From: JAOTVV01 sp039591075
GTDB lineage: Bacteria > Gemmatimonadota > Gemmatimonadetes > Gemmatimonadales > GWC2-71-9
Direction of reading: 5' to 3'
Length of the DNA stretch: 64,000 nt
Assembly: GCA_039591075.1 (NCBI GenBank)
Contig: JBDHEI010000007.1
Coordinates: forward strand, 1 to 64,000
The number at the start of each line of letters is the position of its first letter. The first letter of the stretch is position 1. Of this stretch, positions 25,467-35,225 are shown in pieces. Position numbers and translations under genes: made by a program. The notes under the pieces were generated by a model. That model saw only the letters and a list, made by a program, of their open reading frames with translations, did no database searches and was not told the origin of the DNA.

Positions 25467-27044
25467 ATGGGGGAGATCACGACGGCGTTGCGGGCGGCTC
25501 TCGCCGACCGGTACGACCTGGTGCGGATGGTGGGGCAGGGTGGGATGGCCACCGTCTATCTCGCCCAGGACCTGAAGCACGAGCGCGATGTAGCGCTGAA
25601 AGTGCTCCGGCCGGATCTCGCCGCCTCGATCGGCACCCAGCGTTTCCTCAAAGAGATCGCGATCGCTGCCCGGCTCTCCCACCCGCACATCGTTGCGCTC
25701 CACGACTCGGGCGAGAGCCAGGGATTCCTCTATTATGTCATGCCGTACGTCGACGGCGAGTCGCTCCGCGCCCTATTGCGTCGCAACGCCCCGCTGCCGC
25801 TCGGAGTGGTGCTCGGCATTACGCGCCAGGTAGCGGATGCACTGGGCTACGCGCATCGCATGGGTGTCCTCCATCGGGACATCAAGCCCGAGAACATCCT
25901 GCTGGCTCAGGGCCACGCCTTCGTGGTCGACTTCGGGATCGCCAAGGCTGTGAGCACGGCCGGCGGTCCTTCCACCACCCGCACCGGCTTCGCACTGGGA
26001 ACGCCGGGATACATGAGTCCGGAACAGGCCGCTGGGGTTCGCCACATCGACGAGCGGACGGACGTGTACGGGCTCGCGTGCGTCGTGTACGAGATGCTGG
26101 TCGGCGAACCCCCGGGGCTCTGGGTCACCGAGACGGCGGCCAGAATCGGCCGGTTCGTCGATGCCGAGCCGCTGCACCGTCAACGGTTGGACGCGCTTTC
26201 GGGACGGGTGGAACAGATACTTGCCCGGGCGCTGGCGCTGCGCCCGACCGACCGGTTCCCGACTGCGGCGTCGTTCGCCGACGCACTCGTGCAGAGTGCC
26301 GACCGATCCCCCACCCGATACACCGATGCGGAGATTCGGGAGATTGTGGGGCGTGCCGCGGAGTTACAGGCGGAGCGCCCGATGCAGGAAGGGCTCTTCT
26401 CCGTGGGAGGAGTCGAGCGGATCGCTGCGGAGGTGGGTATCCCACCGGACGACGTGCGCCGCGCGCTGGTGGAGATCGATCGCACAGGGCCCGGCCACGC
26501 GGTCGTGCCCCCACCCGTCGGTTCATCCGGCCTGTCCGCCACGACGGTAGCGATCGATCGGGTCGTGGAACGGGAGATCCCGGTGGCCGCGTTCGGCGAG
26601 ATCGTGGAAGAGATCCAGATGACCTTTGGACGCGGCAAGATCACCGTGTGGGAGGACACGCTCGTGTGGAACAGCGGGGTGCACGGGGGCGCGCCGGGGC
26701 GCCAGGTGCGGATCGCGGTAACTCCGCGCGATGGCCGCACCCGGATTCAGATCCGGGAGCAGGTGGAGCAGGTAGCGGGTCAGCTCTTCGGGGGCGTGGC
26801 CGGTGCCTTTTTCGGCGGGCTCTTCGGACTCACCGTGGGAGGCGGTGTGGGTGGCGGCGAGCCGTCGGCCGTCGCGGCCTTCGGTCTGCTCGGCACCATC
26901 GGTGGCGCGTTCCTCGTGGCTCGATCGCTCGGTGTCACTGCGGTCATGCACAGGGAGCGTGAGCTCGGGGCGCTAGCCGACCGCTTGGTCGAGCACGTCG
27001 AGCTGGCGTTGCCCTCGCCGTCCAACGAGGAGGCAAACCGCTAG
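25467..27044 (+). CDS. Ser/Thr protein kinase with C-terminal glycine-rich membrane domain
   Basis: A 525-residue Hanks-type kinase. The glycine loop GQGGMATVYLA is near residue 23, the ATP-binding Lys is in VALKVLRPD, the catalytic loop is LHRDIKPEN near 134, and the metal-binding motif is VVDFGIAKA near 153; TPGYMSPEQ is the activation-segment end. All catalytic residues are present. After the kinase (to about 275) is a helical region, then a beta-rich segment (about 365-435) and a glycine-rich hydrophobic domain (FGGVAGAFFGGLFGLTVGGG) that may insert in the membrane. This tail is not the PASTA or WD/NHL sensor usually found. It is convergent with the lipoprotein gene, whose stop lies 10 bp away. 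Confidence 0.9.
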   Translation: MGEITTALRAALADRYDLVRMVGQGGMATVYLAQDLKHERDVALKVLRPDLAASIGTQRFLKEIAIAARLSHPHIVALHDSGESQGFLYYVMPYVDGESLRALLRRNAPLPLGVVLGITRQVADALGYAHRMGVLHRDIKPENILLAQGHAFVVDFGIAKAVSTAGGPSTTRTGFALGTPGYMSPEQAAGVRHIDERTDVYGLACVVYEMLVGEPPGLWVTETAARIGRFVDAEPLHRQRLDALSGRVEQILARALALRPTDRFPTAASFADALVQSADRSPTRYTDAEIREIVGRAAELQAERPMQEGLFSVGGVERIAAEVGIPPDDVRRALVEIDRTGPGHAVVPPPVGSSGLSATTVAIDRVVEREIPVAAFGEIVEEIQMTFGRGKITVWEDTLVWNSGVHGGAPGRQVRIAVTPRDGRTRIQIREQVEQVAGQLFGGVAGAFFGGLFGLTVGGGVGGGEPSAVAAFGLLGTIGGAFLVARSLGVTAVMHRERELGALADRLVEHVELALPSPSNEEANR

Positions 27045-27054
27045 GAGCTTTCGG

Positions 27055-27612
27055 TCAGCTACCCGATGGCGTTGCTGCGGCCGGCGCGCCGAATGGCGGG
27101 ATCGAGTCCGGTGGGACGTTCAGCAGCTGCGCCACGCCCACTCGTGCGAGCATCGGCACCATGCCGAGCCACACCAAGTCCCGGTCCTTGGCGTAGAAGT
27201 AGTGGGCCTGTCCCTGTCCGAACACGGAGTGAACGGCGAGGCCGGCGACCTCGAACTCTGCGTGATGGCCGAAGCCGGTCCCTTCGCCATCGACGCCAGC
27301 GGCCATGCGCGCGAGCTCAGACGTTGCCGTCTCCGCGCTCTCGTACCGGCTGACGTAAAGCGTGGTGCCCATCTCTTCCGGTCCGTAGGTGGCGACCCAA
27401 CTCTGTTCGGGGGCCACTTCTTTGCCGTGCAGGCGTTCGAGCACGGCGGCGGCGTCCTCACCCGCCCTGACTTCGGCCAGCGGGAACCCGTGAATCTCTT
27501 CCGGGACGGGTGCCTCGCCAGCGTCGGAACCTGCGCAGGCAGCCCCGCTCAGGGCGACCGTAAGAAGCGCGGCAGCGAGCGCGATAGGCACCCGAGAAAG
27601 CATCCTTGGCAC
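27055..27612 (-). CDS. Lipoprotein of unknown function
   Basis: A 185-residue probable lipoprotein with a lipobox near residue 24 (LSGAACAGS). The GTG start at 27612 has AAGGAG 5 nt upstream; a downstream ATG (27603) also fits the signal. The mature part contains repeated mention of a HGFPLAEVRAGEDAAAVLER opening and the segment GQAHYFYAKDRDLVWLG; the fold suggests a small alpha/beta domain, similar in feel to uncharacterised secreted proteins. I cannot assign a function. Confidence 0.65.
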   Translation of the reverse strand: MPRMLSRVPIALAAALLTVALSGAACAGSDAGEAPVPEEIHGFPLAEVRAGEDAAAVLERLHGKEVAPEQSWVATYGPEEMGTTLYVSRYESAETATSELARMAAGVDGEGTGFGHHAEFEVAGLAVHSVFGQGQAHYFYAKDRDLVWLGMVPMLARVGVAQLLNVPPDSIPPFGAPAAATPSGS

Positions 27613-27788
27613 TGTAGCTCCTTCGTCACGATTCCAGGTGACATGGTCCGTCCGGGACGGCCGACGCAACGTAGTTGGGGTCACCGGGGAACAGAAGGCC
27701 CATGGACGTCGCGGCACCGGAAGGCGCTTGATCCCCAGCCATCGCCGGGGTATCTAATATCTCACTTCCTCCCAGCGAGAGTGCGTCC

Positions 27789-28685
27789 ATGTCTGGTCTC
27801 AAGCCATACGCCGGGATCTCCCGCGGCCCGTTTCTCCTCCTGCCCATCACCCTCGTGGCGTCCGGGGCGGCCGCCGCGGCCTATGCCGGACAGTTCAGTT
27901 GGCTCCATACGACGGTCGGCCTGTTTGGTCTCGTGGCGCTCCACATAGCGGCCAACGTCTTCAACGAGTGGAGCGACATGGCGCGGACCGGGATCGATCT
28001 CCACACCCAGCGGACGCCGTTCTCGGGCGGCACCGGAACGCTGCCGTCCGGCGCGCTCTCGACGCGGTCGGCTCTGCTGTACGGGATTGGCTGGGCGATC
28101 GTCGGACTGGCGGTAGGCATCTGGTTCATCACCCGGATCGGGTGGGCCCTGTTGCCGGTCATGATTGTGGGCGCGATCACCATCGTGTTCTACACCGACG
28201 TGCTCACCAAGCTCGGGGTTGGGGAGTTGGCGGCCGGGCTCGGGCTCGGCGCGCTTCCGGTGATCGGGATTGCCCTCGTGCAAACGGGCAGCGTTCCAGA
28301 TCCGGCGTTAGCAGCCGCGATCCCCGCGTTCTTCATGACGTTCAATCTCCTGCTGCTGAATGAGTTCCCGGACGTCGAGGCGGATCGGCGGGGTGGGCGT
28401 CGCCACTTGATCATCCGGTTTGGCCGGCCGGCGGCAGCCAAGATCTACGCCGTCGCGGCGATCCTGACGCCGGTGGCGATCGTCGTGGCGGTGATCTTGG
28501 GCTATCTGCCCCTGCTCGCGCTGGCGGCCACGCTTCCTTCGCTGGTGCTATTGGTCAAGCCCCTGCAGTGGGCGTTGGGCAATCCCGAGCAGCCAGTCCC
28601 GTTGCCGGCGATGGGTGCCAACGTGATTTGGAATCTCGCCACCAACACGCTGTTGGCCGTCGCGCTGATCGTGCATACCCTTTAG
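27789..28685 (+). CDS. UbiA-family prenyltransferase (MenA-like)
   Basis: A 298-residue membrane prenyltransferase with about nine helices. The first Asp-rich motif is NVFNEWSDMARTGID, in the NxxxD form used by the MenA (1,4-dihydroxy-2-naphthoate) branch, and the second is NEFPDVEADRRGGRRHL. It would attach a polyprenyl chain to an aromatic acceptor in quinone synthesis; MenA is the best guess but no other menaquinone gene is in the window. The ATG at 27789 starts MSGLKPYAGISRGPF. A hairpin follows at 28707. Confidence 0.85.
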   Translation: MSGLKPYAGISRGPFLLLPITLVASGAAAAAYAGQFSWLHTTVGLFGLVALHIAANVFNEWSDMARTGIDLHTQRTPFSGGTGTLPSGALSTRSALLYGIGWAIVGLAVGIWFITRIGWALLPVMIVGAITIVFYTDVLTKLGVGELAAGLGLGALPVIGIALVQTGSVPDPALAAAIPAFFMTFNLLLLNEFPDVEADRRGGRRHLIIRFGRPAAAKIYAVAAILTPVAIVVAVILGYLPLLALAATLPSLVLLVKPLQWALGNPEQPVPLPAMGANVIWNLATNTLLAVALIVHTL

Positions 28686-28706
28686 ACCGATCCAGCTGCA
28701 CAAAGC

Positions 28707-28744
28707 GATGGCCCCGGGATCCGCACTTGGATCGCGGGGCCATC
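28707..28744. terminator. Strong hairpin between convergent genes
   Basis: GATGGCCCCG pairs with CGGGGCCATC and the stem continues inward with GATCC/GGATC after one mismatch, around the loop GCACTT. It lies between the convergent UbiA-like gene and the end of the nine-gene minus-strand operon. The following bases are only mildly T-rich. Confidence 0.6.
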
Positions 28745-28773
28745 GTCGGTTTCGGCCGTGGCCGGCGCTGGGG

Positions 28774-31700
28774 CTACCGCCGGCTCCGCGACAACGCCTT
28801 GTAGTACTCCTCTACGAGCTTGCGATATGCCTCGGGCACGTCATCAGACCCTGACAGGAAGAGCCGCTCTTCATCTGTACCGGCCAGCTCACGCCGGAGC
28901 GCGAACTCAAACTCCTTCAATCCGGCGATGATCTCCGCCTGGAGTTGAGCCAATCCCCGGGGATCGCCGAGGGTGCCGCGGTTCTGGAGCGTGCCGAGGC
29001 CGCGCAGGATCCGATCGAGCTGGGCGACGTCCACGTCTTCGGCCGCCAATTCACGCCGGAGCTCTGCCATCTCGTTCCGTCGCCTACCGAGCTCTCCCCG
29101 GAACTGCCGAACGTCGTCTGGAGAGAGTTGTCCGGTCCCGCCGCCACGCGGCATGCCCTGCGGCGACGACTGTTCCCGCCCGGGTTGCTCGCCTCCCTGC
29201 GGCTCCGATGTTTCCTGTCCCTGTCCCTGTTGCGGCGATTCCTGTCCCTCGCGGCCAGGCTGCTGGGGCTCGGTCGCGGCACGCAGCCGCTCGTCCAGCG
29301 ACTCGAGCGCGTTGACGAGATCGCGAGCGCGATCGAGCGATTGCCCAAGCCGCTGCTCCCGCGTGTCGCCGACCGCGTCCAGCGCATCGCGAATCCGCTG
29401 TTCCAGGTTTTCGAGGTCGGTCCCGATCTGTTCCTCAAAATTACGCGCGTACTCTGCCGACCGGCCCTGCACGACTCCCCGGGAAAACAGGATTTTGTCG
29501 GCGAGACGCTGATCACGCATCTCGCGCGCCGCCTCGCCGAGCTGACGGGCTGCATCCCGTTGTTCCTCCCGCATCGTCCTGGCGAGTTCGGCGAGCTGTG
29601 CTTCGAGGTCGCGCACCTCGTCGGCCATTTGGTCCTTGCGCTCCACCAAGCGGCGGACCCGCTCGTCGCGATCGGCAGCGGCCGCTTCCAGTCGCTCGAC
29701 GTCACGGCGTACGTCCTGCTGCTGCTCGCTCAGCTGCTCGGCGCGCCTCAGCGCATCGCGGATCTCCCCCTCGCGTCCGGCCGACCGGCTTTGTTCCAGC
29801 CGGCGCCGCGCCTCACGCAGTTCGTCGAGGGCCGACTGCCCCCGAGCGGTGCCGTCGGCGTTCCGAGTCGCCGCAGCGCGACGCATGGCCTCTGCCGCTT
29901 CGCGGAGCCGCCGAGCCGTCTGCTCCAGATCGGGGCGTGACTGCTCGCGGGAGAGCCGTTCCAGACGGCGGGCGGCCTCCTCGGTCTCGTCGGCCAGTCG
30001 GCGCTGCGCTTCGGACCCGCCACCGCCGCCCTGGTTCTGCGTTTGAGCCCGCATGCGCTCGTTTTCCTGCTGCTGACGCCGCGCGAGCTCTCGGAGCTTC
30101 TCGAGGATCTCGTCGACCTGCTGGCTCGTTTCCCGTCGCTCGCCGCGGTCGACCTGCTCGTACTGGTTGCGTAGCTTGTCCATCTCGAGGTCGAACAGAT
30201 CGGCCAGATCTTCGGCGCTGGCCGATTGACCACCGCCACCCTGCTGATTGCTGCCTCGTGTCACTTCCCGTTCCCGGAACGCGGCTTCCGCACGCTGGAG
30301 AAACTGGAGCGCGCGCTGCTCCGGTGAGAGAGCATCCTGTGGCCGGCGCTCGCCCAGCCGTTCCTCGGCCTCCTGCATCGCGACCGCTGCTTGCGGCAAC
30401 GCCTCCGCCACCGCCTGGAACGTGGAATCGAGTTGGACAACCCGCCGGCTCTCCATTCGGTCCACCAAGGTCTGGACCTCTTCGCGGAGCCGGCCCTGGG
30501 CCAGGGCCAAGGTCGCGAGGTTCTCGCGGACCTCGTCGGCGGGAAGCTGGCTGGAGTCACGCACCACCTTGAACGTGGCGGCCACGATCTGTCGCTGCCG
30601 GGACGACAATTCGCCGACCTCTCCGCCGGTTCCCGCGGCCCCCTCGCCCCCCTGCGCTTCAGCCTGACGGTAGCGACGGTCGAACGGCCGGATCTCTAGG
30701 AAGTAGATGTCCGTGGTGGTGGTCTGGACGCCACCTACGCGGTTGGCGTCGGTTGCTCGCGCGTAGTACGACAAGAAATCACCTGGCTCGAGGTCGGTCT
30801 CTTCGAGGTAGAAGGTGTGACCAGCGGTGAGTTGACGCGGGGTCCGTGACCCGCTGTACAGGGGGACCGCTTGCTCCGGTCCCCCATTCACTGCGTAGCG
30901 TAACTCGACCTGGCCGACCCCGTAATCGTCTTCGGCCGAAACCTCGACGAACACTTCGTCGATACTGGTAACCGAGATGTCACGGCCTGGGGTGCTGAAC
31001 CGAAGAGCCGGAGGCTGATCGAGAAGCACGTCGATGTAATAGTCCGGCGAGCCGAGGACCGGTGCGGCACGCTCGCTGCGCAGGACGATCCGGTAGCTAC
31101 CGTTCCGCTCGATCCTCAGCGAGCCGGTGAGTGCGTCTGGCGCTGCGAGATCGAGCGCAATCGTATCACGCTCGTCGAGGACCAGGGATCCGCCTACCAC
31201 CGGCATCGTCGGGATCACAGTGAGTGTGACTTCGGTCCCAGCGACCGCCGCGATATCGCCACCGTCTTCCTCGATCCGTGGGCTCAGCCCCGTGTAGGTC
31301 GGGAACCGATACTCGAGATCGATCCGTTCGACGTAGGGGAGATCGACTACGTCGATCCGGTGGACGGCCGAGCGGACGCGCCCAGCGTCGACGAGATACT
31401 CGGTAACGGAGTCGATGCTGAAGGCGAGGAAATTGAAGCTCCCGCTCTCGTCGTCCACGGTCATCGGCCAGCGCTCCCACTCCGACGACCCGCCGCGCCG
31501 CAGCGAGATCTCGACCTGGTCGGTATCGAAGTTTCGCAGCTCGGCCGTGATCTTGAGGTCCGCGCCACGGGGGAGCACCGTATCGCCCGGATGCACGGCG
31601 ATAGAGTAGGGGCTGTCTCCGCCTCCGGTCGACCAGGGTGCCAAGAGAAACGGTGCGCTCTGGGTAACGAACCCCGGCTGCAGCAAGAAGAGTGCGGCGC

Positions 31701-32223
31701 TCACAACTGTGATCCCGGTGAGCGCCCCTGAGAGGCGCGCCAGGCGCGGCCGCTCGACGCGCTTTCCGTACTCGATCTCCGCGCAGCGCTCGACCGCACT
31801 CTCGACGAGTCGCTCGACTAGGCGACGGGAGACCGCCAGTTGCTCGATCCGCGCGGGATCGCTGCCGAACTCGACCGCGCCCAGCACCAGTCCTCGGAGC
31901 GACGGCTCGCGCTCTTCCAAATACAGCGCAACCTGCTCGTTCGACACGCGACGCCTGAGGGGCACGACGAGGAACCGGATGGCGAGCGCCGCGATCGATC
32001 CGTAGGCGATCACGCGAAACGCGGTGATAGCGGTGCCGCTGAACCTGAAGTAATCGAGGGCGTACGCGCTGAAGAGGAAGACCACGAGGCCGGCGCCCGC
32101 CGTAATGGCGAGACCGTGTAGCGCCACCCGGAGACGCCAACGTGCGCGCACCGACCGGATGACACCCGAGAGCGTCTGGGGGCGCGGCGCGGCTGCAGGT
32201 GACGAAGAGAATAATGAGAGCAT
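28774..32223 (-). CDS. DUF4175-family large membrane protein with long coiled coil
   Basis: A 1149-residue protein and the last gene of the MoxR/vWA operon. It opens with a cytoplasmic segment, then two membrane helices (about 32-90). A beta-rich, Ig-like extracytoplasmic region (about 160-510) contains paired strands such as VTEYLVDAGRVRSAVHRIDV. From about 520 to 1130 the sequence is a very long Arg/Glu/Gln-rich coiled coil with low-complexity Gln/Gly stretches (QNQGGGGGSEAQRRLADE and PQQGQGQETSEPQGGEQPG). The N-terminal plan matches DUF4175, a family seen next to MoxR/vWA genes in several phyla. It may be the physical scaffold of the complex; no catalytic motif is visible. The start is 13 bp after the BatA-like gene stop, with a GAAGAGG Shine-Dalgarno. 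Confidence 0.85.
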   Translation of the reverse strand: MLSLFSSSPAAAPRPQTLSGVIRSVRARWRLRVALHGLAITAGAGLVVFLFSAYALDYFRFSGTAITAFRVIAYGSIAALAIRFLVVPLRRRVSNEQVALYLEEREPSLRGLVLGAVEFGSDPARIEQLAVSRRLVERLVESAVERCAEIEYGKRVERPRLARLSGALTGITVVSAALFLLQPGFVTQSAPFLLAPWSTGGGDSPYSIAVHPGDTVLPRGADLKITAELRNFDTDQVEISLRRGGSSEWERWPMTVDDESGSFNFLAFSIDSVTEYLVDAGRVRSAVHRIDVVDLPYVERIDLEYRFPTYTGLSPRIEEDGGDIAAVAGTEVTLTVIPTMPVVGGSLVLDERDTIALDLAAPDALTGSLRIERNGSYRIVLRSERAAPVLGSPDYYIDVLLDQPPALRFSTPGRDISVTSIDEVFVEVSAEDDYGVGQVELRYAVNGGPEQAVPLYSGSRTPRQLTAGHTFYLEETDLEPGDFLSYYARATDANRVGGVQTTTTDIYFLEIRPFDRRYRQAEAQGGEGAAGTGGEVGELSSRQRQIVAATFKVVRDSSQLPADEVRENLATLALAQGRLREEVQTLVDRMESRRVVQLDSTFQAVAEALPQAAVAMQEAEERLGERRPQDALSPEQRALQFLQRAEAAFREREVTRGSNQQGGGGQSASAEDLADLFDLEMDKLRNQYEQVDRGERRETSQQVDEILEKLRELARRQQQENERMRAQTQNQGGGGGSEAQRRLADETEEAARRLERLSREQSRPDLEQTARRLREAAEAMRRAAATRNADGTARGQSALDELREARRRLEQSRSAGREGEIRDALRRAEQLSEQQQDVRRDVERLEAAAADRDERVRRLVERKDQMADEVRDLEAQLAELARTMREEQRDAARQLGEAAREMRDQRLADKILFSRGVVQGRSAEYARNFEEQIGTDLENLEQRIRDALDAVGDTREQRLGQSLDRARDLVNALESLDERLRAATEPQQPGREGQESPQQGQGQETSEPQGGEQPGREQSSPQGMPRGGGTGQLSPDDVRQFRGELGRRRNEMAELRRELAAEDVDVAQLDRILRGLGTLQNRGTLGDPRGLAQLQAEIIAGLKEFEFALRRELAGTDEERLFLSGSDDVPEAYRKLVEEYYKALSRSRR

Positions 32224-32235
32224 CGGGATACCTCT

Positions 32236-34335
32236 TCAGCTCGCGAGACGGGAGAGCCGGCTCGCCAAGCCGGTCTCCGCCAGGAGGAGGAGCAGTGCCC
32301 CTCCCACAAGGTACCACCATAGCCCCTGCCGACGTTCCTTTTCGACCGGGGTCAGGGTGGCGGCCAAGCTCGCGGCGCGCTCCGCGCCCCCCCCTCGCGG
32401 GGCGATAGCTCCGAGCAGCTGCTCGGGATCCAACCGTTCCAGGTCAGCCTCTGCAACGTCCGGGTTGACCGCCAGCACGGCGGTCTCGACACCGGTCCCG
32501 GCGGTGAGCGGTCGCACGACATAGAAGCCGCTCTCGCGGAGTGCCACGGGCCGCCCGGCCTCAGCTGGCCCAAGTACATCGCGCTCCCCAGAGGGGGTCT
32601 CTAAGACGAGGTCGGCTTCGCTATCCGGGCGCTGCCTCGGACCCCAGGGCCGATCGTTCAGGTGCGTCCCGATGTCGACCACTTGCCCCGCGATGTGGGA
32701 TGCCGGACGGGGGCGGTAACCCGCCAGATGCCGAGCCGCTTGATGCACAAACGGCAAGAAGATCGGCTGCAGCGGGAGATCGTTCCACCTGTTCGTCGCA
32801 TCGGAGGTCCACACCATGACCGTGCCGTCCCTCACGCGGATCTCGACCAGCGCGGGTGCGCCGTCGTCGAAGCGCGCCAGGACGGTCGCGCCCGCCGGGG
32901 CGTCGTACGGTCGATAGCGGAAGAACCGCGCCGCCGAGAAGTCACCGCTTCGGGGGGCGCCGAAGGGCTCGAAGACCGGATGACTGTAGTCGAGCACGCT
33001 CACGGTACCGCCGCGGCCGCCGAGCCTATCGGTGATCTGTCCGGACACGGTGCCGAGCGACGCCGCGGTCTCGCCGGTCCAGATACCAGCGCCGCTCCGC
33101 GGTCCGAGGATCACCAGGAGTCCGCCACCATCGCGAACGAAGCGATCCAGGGTGCGGCCGACCGCGCCACGGGGATAGGGTGCATCGAAAAGCACGACCA
33201 TGCCGATGCCGTCGAGGTCAGTCGAGGCAAGCTGCGTGGCCGATCGCACGCGGATGTCGAATGCTGGATCGGACCCGAGGGCCAGTGCCTGCCGCAGGTA
33301 GAGGATATCATCGGCCGGTGCCGACGGATGGCGCACCACAACGATGGGAACCGGTCGGGGAGGCGCGACGGTGAAGCGGAACACGTCGTCTTCTGGAAGG
33401 GCGTCGGGATCCAGGCGGACGACGCCGCGGGTCGGCCGGTCAGGGAGCGGCGCCGGATCGAACCGCACCGTCTCCGCTCCGCCGGAAGGGAGATCCACGG
33501 TTCGCTGCTGCACAGCCTGTCCCTCGATCTCCAGTCGCACGGTCCGTCCGTTCGACGCCGTGGGGCCCGGGTTCACGATCCGGGCGGACAGGGTGAGTCG
33601 AGGGCGGGCGGCTTCTCGGCTCTGATCGAAGAGGACCCCGGCGACGGCGACGTTGGATGCGTCGGCGGCCCCGACGTCGATGGGCGTGATGGCCGTGCCT
33701 TCGGGCAGGCGCACGTCCAGCTGCGCGTCCCATCCGTGCCGTTGGAAGTCGGTGATCAGCACGGCCTCCCGTCGCGGCAGGTCGGACGCGTCGAGGATGT
33801 CACGTGCCAGCTCGAGTGCCGGGCCGAACCGGGTGCCGGCCGGCGACGGGCGAGTGCGGTCGACGATGGCGTGCAAGGCGGCGCGATCGGCCGTCGGGAG
33901 ATTCACCGCCTCCGCGCGGTCCGTGAACAGCACGAGGGTGACGCGATCGTCGGGCGCGATACCGTCGATGGTTCGGTGCGCCGCGGTGGAAGCCTGCGCC
34001 CAGCGGTCGCCGTACCCCATGCTGTACGAGCGGTCCAGCAGCACGACCACTTCGCGTGCGCTACCGAGGGATGCGGGACCGATGGTCCCGCGGTTCCAGA
34101 GCGGTCGCGCAAATGCCGCGGCCACCAGGGCGATCGCTGCCACCCGCAGCAGCAGCAGCGGCCAGTGGCGGATGCGCTGACGGCGCACGGTGCGGAACGG
34201 GACCCGTCGCAGGAACATCAGCGACGGGAACTTCACCGTCTCGCGTCGCTGCCGATGGGTGAGATGGACGAGGATGGGGATCGCGATCGCTGCAGCGCCG
34301 GCGAGAAACAGCGGGGCGAGAAACATGAGGTTCAT
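32236..34335 (-). CDS. BatA-like membrane vWA protein
   Basis: A 699-residue protein with the BatA N-terminal domain (two membrane helices, PILVHLTHRQRRETVKFPSL) followed by a von Willebrand A domain. Its MIDAS motif is LLDRSYSMG, with Asp101, Ser103 and Ser105, and LVLFTDRAEAV follows. A central GATase1-like region (VLFDAPYPRGAVGRTLDRF, then DGGGLLVILGP) and a C-terminal membrane helix complete it. vWA proteins of this kind act with MoxR ATPases. Its ATG overlaps the DUF58 stop by one base (TGATG), showing translational coupling. Confidence 0.88.
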   Translation of the reverse strand: MNLMFLAPLFLAGAAAIAIPILVHLTHRQRRETVKFPSLMFLRRVPFRTVRRQRIRHWPLLLLRVAAIALVAAAFARPLWNRGTIGPASLGSAREVVVLLDRSYSMGYGDRWAQASTAAHRTIDGIAPDDRVTLVLFTDRAEAVNLPTADRAALHAIVDRTRPSPAGTRFGPALELARDILDASDLPRREAVLITDFQRHGWDAQLDVRLPEGTAITPIDVGAADASNVAVAGVLFDQSREAARPRLTLSARIVNPGPTASNGRTVRLEIEGQAVQQRTVDLPSGGAETVRFDPAPLPDRPTRGVVRLDPDALPEDDVFRFTVAPPRPVPIVVVRHPSAPADDILYLRQALALGSDPAFDIRVRSATQLASTDLDGIGMVVLFDAPYPRGAVGRTLDRFVRDGGGLLVILGPRSGAGIWTGETAASLGTVSGQITDRLGGRGGTVSVLDYSHPVFEPFGAPRSGDFSAARFFRYRPYDAPAGATVLARFDDGAPALVEIRVRDGTVMVWTSDATNRWNDLPLQPIFLPFVHQAARHLAGYRPRPASHIAGQVVDIGTHLNDRPWGPRQRPDSEADLVLETPSGERDVLGPAEAGRPVALRESGFYVVRPLTAGTGVETAVLAVNPDVAEADLERLDPEQLLGAIAPRGGGAERAASLAATLTPVEKERRQGLWWYLVGGALLLLLAETGLASRLSRLAS

Positions 34336-35225
34336 CAGCGCACCCGCCGGAGGCGCTCGCGGCGTGACAGGTAGTCGCGCAGGACGTGGTCCAGGGGCTT
34401 GGCAATGTTCACCTGGCAGTAGTCGATCTGGCTCCGGTTCATCCGCTCGGTGAGCGTCGCGAGATGGCCACGCATGAGCGCGTGATACTCTTCTCGGAGC
34501 GTCTCGGGAACCACGGGGATGCGTTCGGCCGTTTCGAGATCCTCAAACGGTGCCGCCTCGTCGAACGGGAACTCGATCTCCGCCGGATCGAGCAGGTGGA
34601 ACACGATGATGTCGTTTCCCTTGTGTCGCAGCCGATCCAGCGCCCGCATGACGGTGTCGGGCTCCTCGTACAGATCGGAGATGAGCACCAGGAGGCTCCG
34701 TCGGCGCACACTTTCGGCCACTTTCAGGAGCGGTGCTTCGAGGCCGCCCGGCCCGCCGGCCTCGATCCGGTCGATCGTGTGCAGCACGATATCGAGATGT
34801 TTGGCGGAGCTCGGAACGTACTCCACGATGTCTTCGGCGAACGTGACGATTCCCACCCGGTCTCGCTGCCGCCTAGAGAAGTAGCTGAGGCACGCTGCCA
34901 GGTAGCGACCGTAGTCCAGCTTGGTGATGGCACCGCTCCCATACTGCATGGAGCTCGATACGTCGAACAGGACCAGGAAGTTCGCGTTGGTGTCGGCTTC
35001 GAACTCCTTGACGTAGAATCGGTCGGTGCGGCCGAACACCCGCCAATCCACGCGCCGAATATCATCGCCCGGCATGTAGGGCCGATGCTCCGCGAAGTCC
35101 ACCGACAGCCCGAAGTACGGCGAATGGTGTAGGCCGTTGATGAAGCCGTCCACCACGGTCCGGGCGAGGAGCTCCAGATTGGAGATCCGTCCCAGCACAT
35201 TGGGGTCGAGAAACCGGGTGGTCAC
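34335..35225 (-). CDS. DUF58 (vWA-like) protein
   Basis: A 296-residue soluble protein. The conserved DUF58 core HRPYMPGDDIRRVDWRVFGR is near residue 50-70, followed by a vWA-like sheet with LVLFDVSSSMQYG (DxSxS MIDAS) near 95. DUF58 proteins are the standard partners of MoxR ATPases. The GTG at 35225 overlaps the MoxR stop in a GTGA arrangement (4 bp), and is preferred over a long unsupported N-terminal extension within the moxR gene. Confidence 0.9.
   Translation of the reverse strand: MTTRFLDPNVLGRISNLELLARTVVDGFINGLHHSPYFGLSVDFAEHRPYMPGDDIRRVDWRVFGRTDRFYVKEFEADTNANFLVLFDVSSSMQYGSGAITKLDYGRYLAACLSYFSRRQRDRVGIVTFAEDIVEYVPSSAKHLDIVLHTIDRIEAGGPGGLEAPLLKVAESVRRRSLLVLISDLYEEPDTVMRALDRLRHKGNDIIVFHLLDPAEIEFPFDEAAPFEDLETAERIPVVPETLREEYHALMRGHLATLTERMNRSQIDYCQVNIAKPLDHVLRDYLSRRERLRRVR

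Noticed and set aside
25418..26962. Plus-strand open frame of 514 codons overlapping the kinase at 25467
   Set aside because: It runs in a second frame of a verified kinase gene and is dominated by Gly/Arg/Ala. It has no recognisable motif.
32662..34374. Plus-strand open frame of 570 codons antisense to the BatA-like gene
   Set aside because: It has shadow composition, and the opposite strand codes for a complete BatA/vWA protein.
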